Origin: Caulobacter sp. | GTDB taxonomy: Bacteria > Pseudomonadota > Alphaproteobacteria > Caulobacterales > Caulobacteraceae | NCBI GenBank assembly: GCA_014378155.1 | Contig: JACMOF010000548.1 | Location: forward strand, 1-5,774 | Direction of reading: 5' to 3' | DNA: 5,774 nucleotides | Notes under the pieces: model-generated | What the model was told of the DNA's origin: nothing | Database searches by the model: none | The model's input: the letters and a program-made list of their open reading frames with translations, nothing else | Shown here: in pieces, positions 5,532 through 5,774 of the stretch | Numbering within the stretch: the stretch's first letter is position 1 | Layout: each line of letters opens with the position of its first letter | Program-made: the position numbers and the translations under genes

Positions 5532-5774
5532 CTAGCCGGCGATCCACCCCTCCAGATCCGCAAGCGCCCGCAGGCTCATCAGCCGCTTCTTCGCCCGGCC
5601 ACGTTCCTTCAGCGGGATCTTGACGCCGTCGTCGCCGATCTTGGGGGTCTCCATCGGCGGCAGCAGGCCGTAATTGATGTTCATCGGTTGGAAGCTGGTC
5701 TTGCCCAGCGCCTCGCCCTCGATGTGACCGCCGGTCACGTGGTCGACCAAGGCGCCCAGCGCGGTGGTGGGGGG
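5532..5774 (-). CDS. trmFO: TrmFO, tRNA (uracil-54-C5)-methyltransferase, C-terminal part
   Basis: The last 80 codons of a gene entering from the right edge; the frame stays open to base 5774, so the start lies outside. TrmFO is a folate- and FAD-dependent cytoplasmic enzyme that makes 5-methyluridine at position 54 of the tRNA T-loop, using methylenetetrahydrofolate as carbon donor. The recognisable family C-terminus is TTALGALVDHVTGG, then SFQPMNINYGLLPPM, a basic stretch (KERGRAKKRL) and the ending ALADLEGWIAG. It converges on DUF1365 with 39 bases between the stops, which contain the right arm of the 22-bp inverted repeat. It is a housekeeping gene with no evident link to the sigma-factor regulon and marks the right border of that cluster. 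Confidence 0.92.
   Translation of the reverse strand, partial: PPTTALGALVDHVTGGHIEGEALGKTSFQPMNINYGLLPPMETPKIGDDGVKIPLKERGRAKKRLMSLRALADLEGWIAG

Overview
The window is GC-rich DNA with the codon use and layout of an alphaproteobacterium, most likely a member of the Caulobacteraceae (Caulobacter or Phenylobacterium type). This placement is inferred from the protein style, the CTCCCCCTGTGGG-type intergenic repeats and the TrmFO tail, not from a database match.

Layout. Bases 1-34 hold the edge of a neighbouring gene (tentative). Bases 35-284 have no supported gene: 35-142 show nothing clear, and 143-275 are a pair of inverted repeat modules. From 285 to 3167 four genes read leftward as one apparent operon, in transcription order: a CFA-synthase-like SAM methyltransferase, a DUF2177 membrane protein, an ECF sigma factor, and an RskA-type membrane anti-sigma factor. 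A 142-bp divergent promoter region (3168-3309) separates them from a rightward pair, an FAD-dependent oxidoreductase and a DUF1365 protein (3310-5492). A perfect 22-bp inverted repeat ends this pair. The C-terminus of trmFO enters from the right edge on the minus strand (5532-5774).

How the genes fit together. The locus looks like a self-contained stress regulon for modifying membrane fatty acyl chains. The anti-sigma factor would hold the sigma factor at the inner membrane until a signal releases it. Free sigma factor would then fire two matching promoters in the divergent region, both of the form GC(A/G)TCCAA with CGTA 16 bases after the -35 hexamer. One promoter drives the methyltransferase-to-anti-sigma operon, giving autoregulation; the other drives the oxidoreductase-DUF1365 pair. 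Similar gene sets (ECF sigma, anti-sigma, FAD oxidoreductase, DUF1365, Cfa-like methyltransferase, DUF2177) are known across proteobacteria, so the cluster type is not new. The lipid product and the inducing signal cannot be read from the sequence. The least explained parts are the two unrelated intergenic repeat elements, one of which supplies the C-terminus of the DUF1365 protein, and a palindrome just ahead of the sigma gene.
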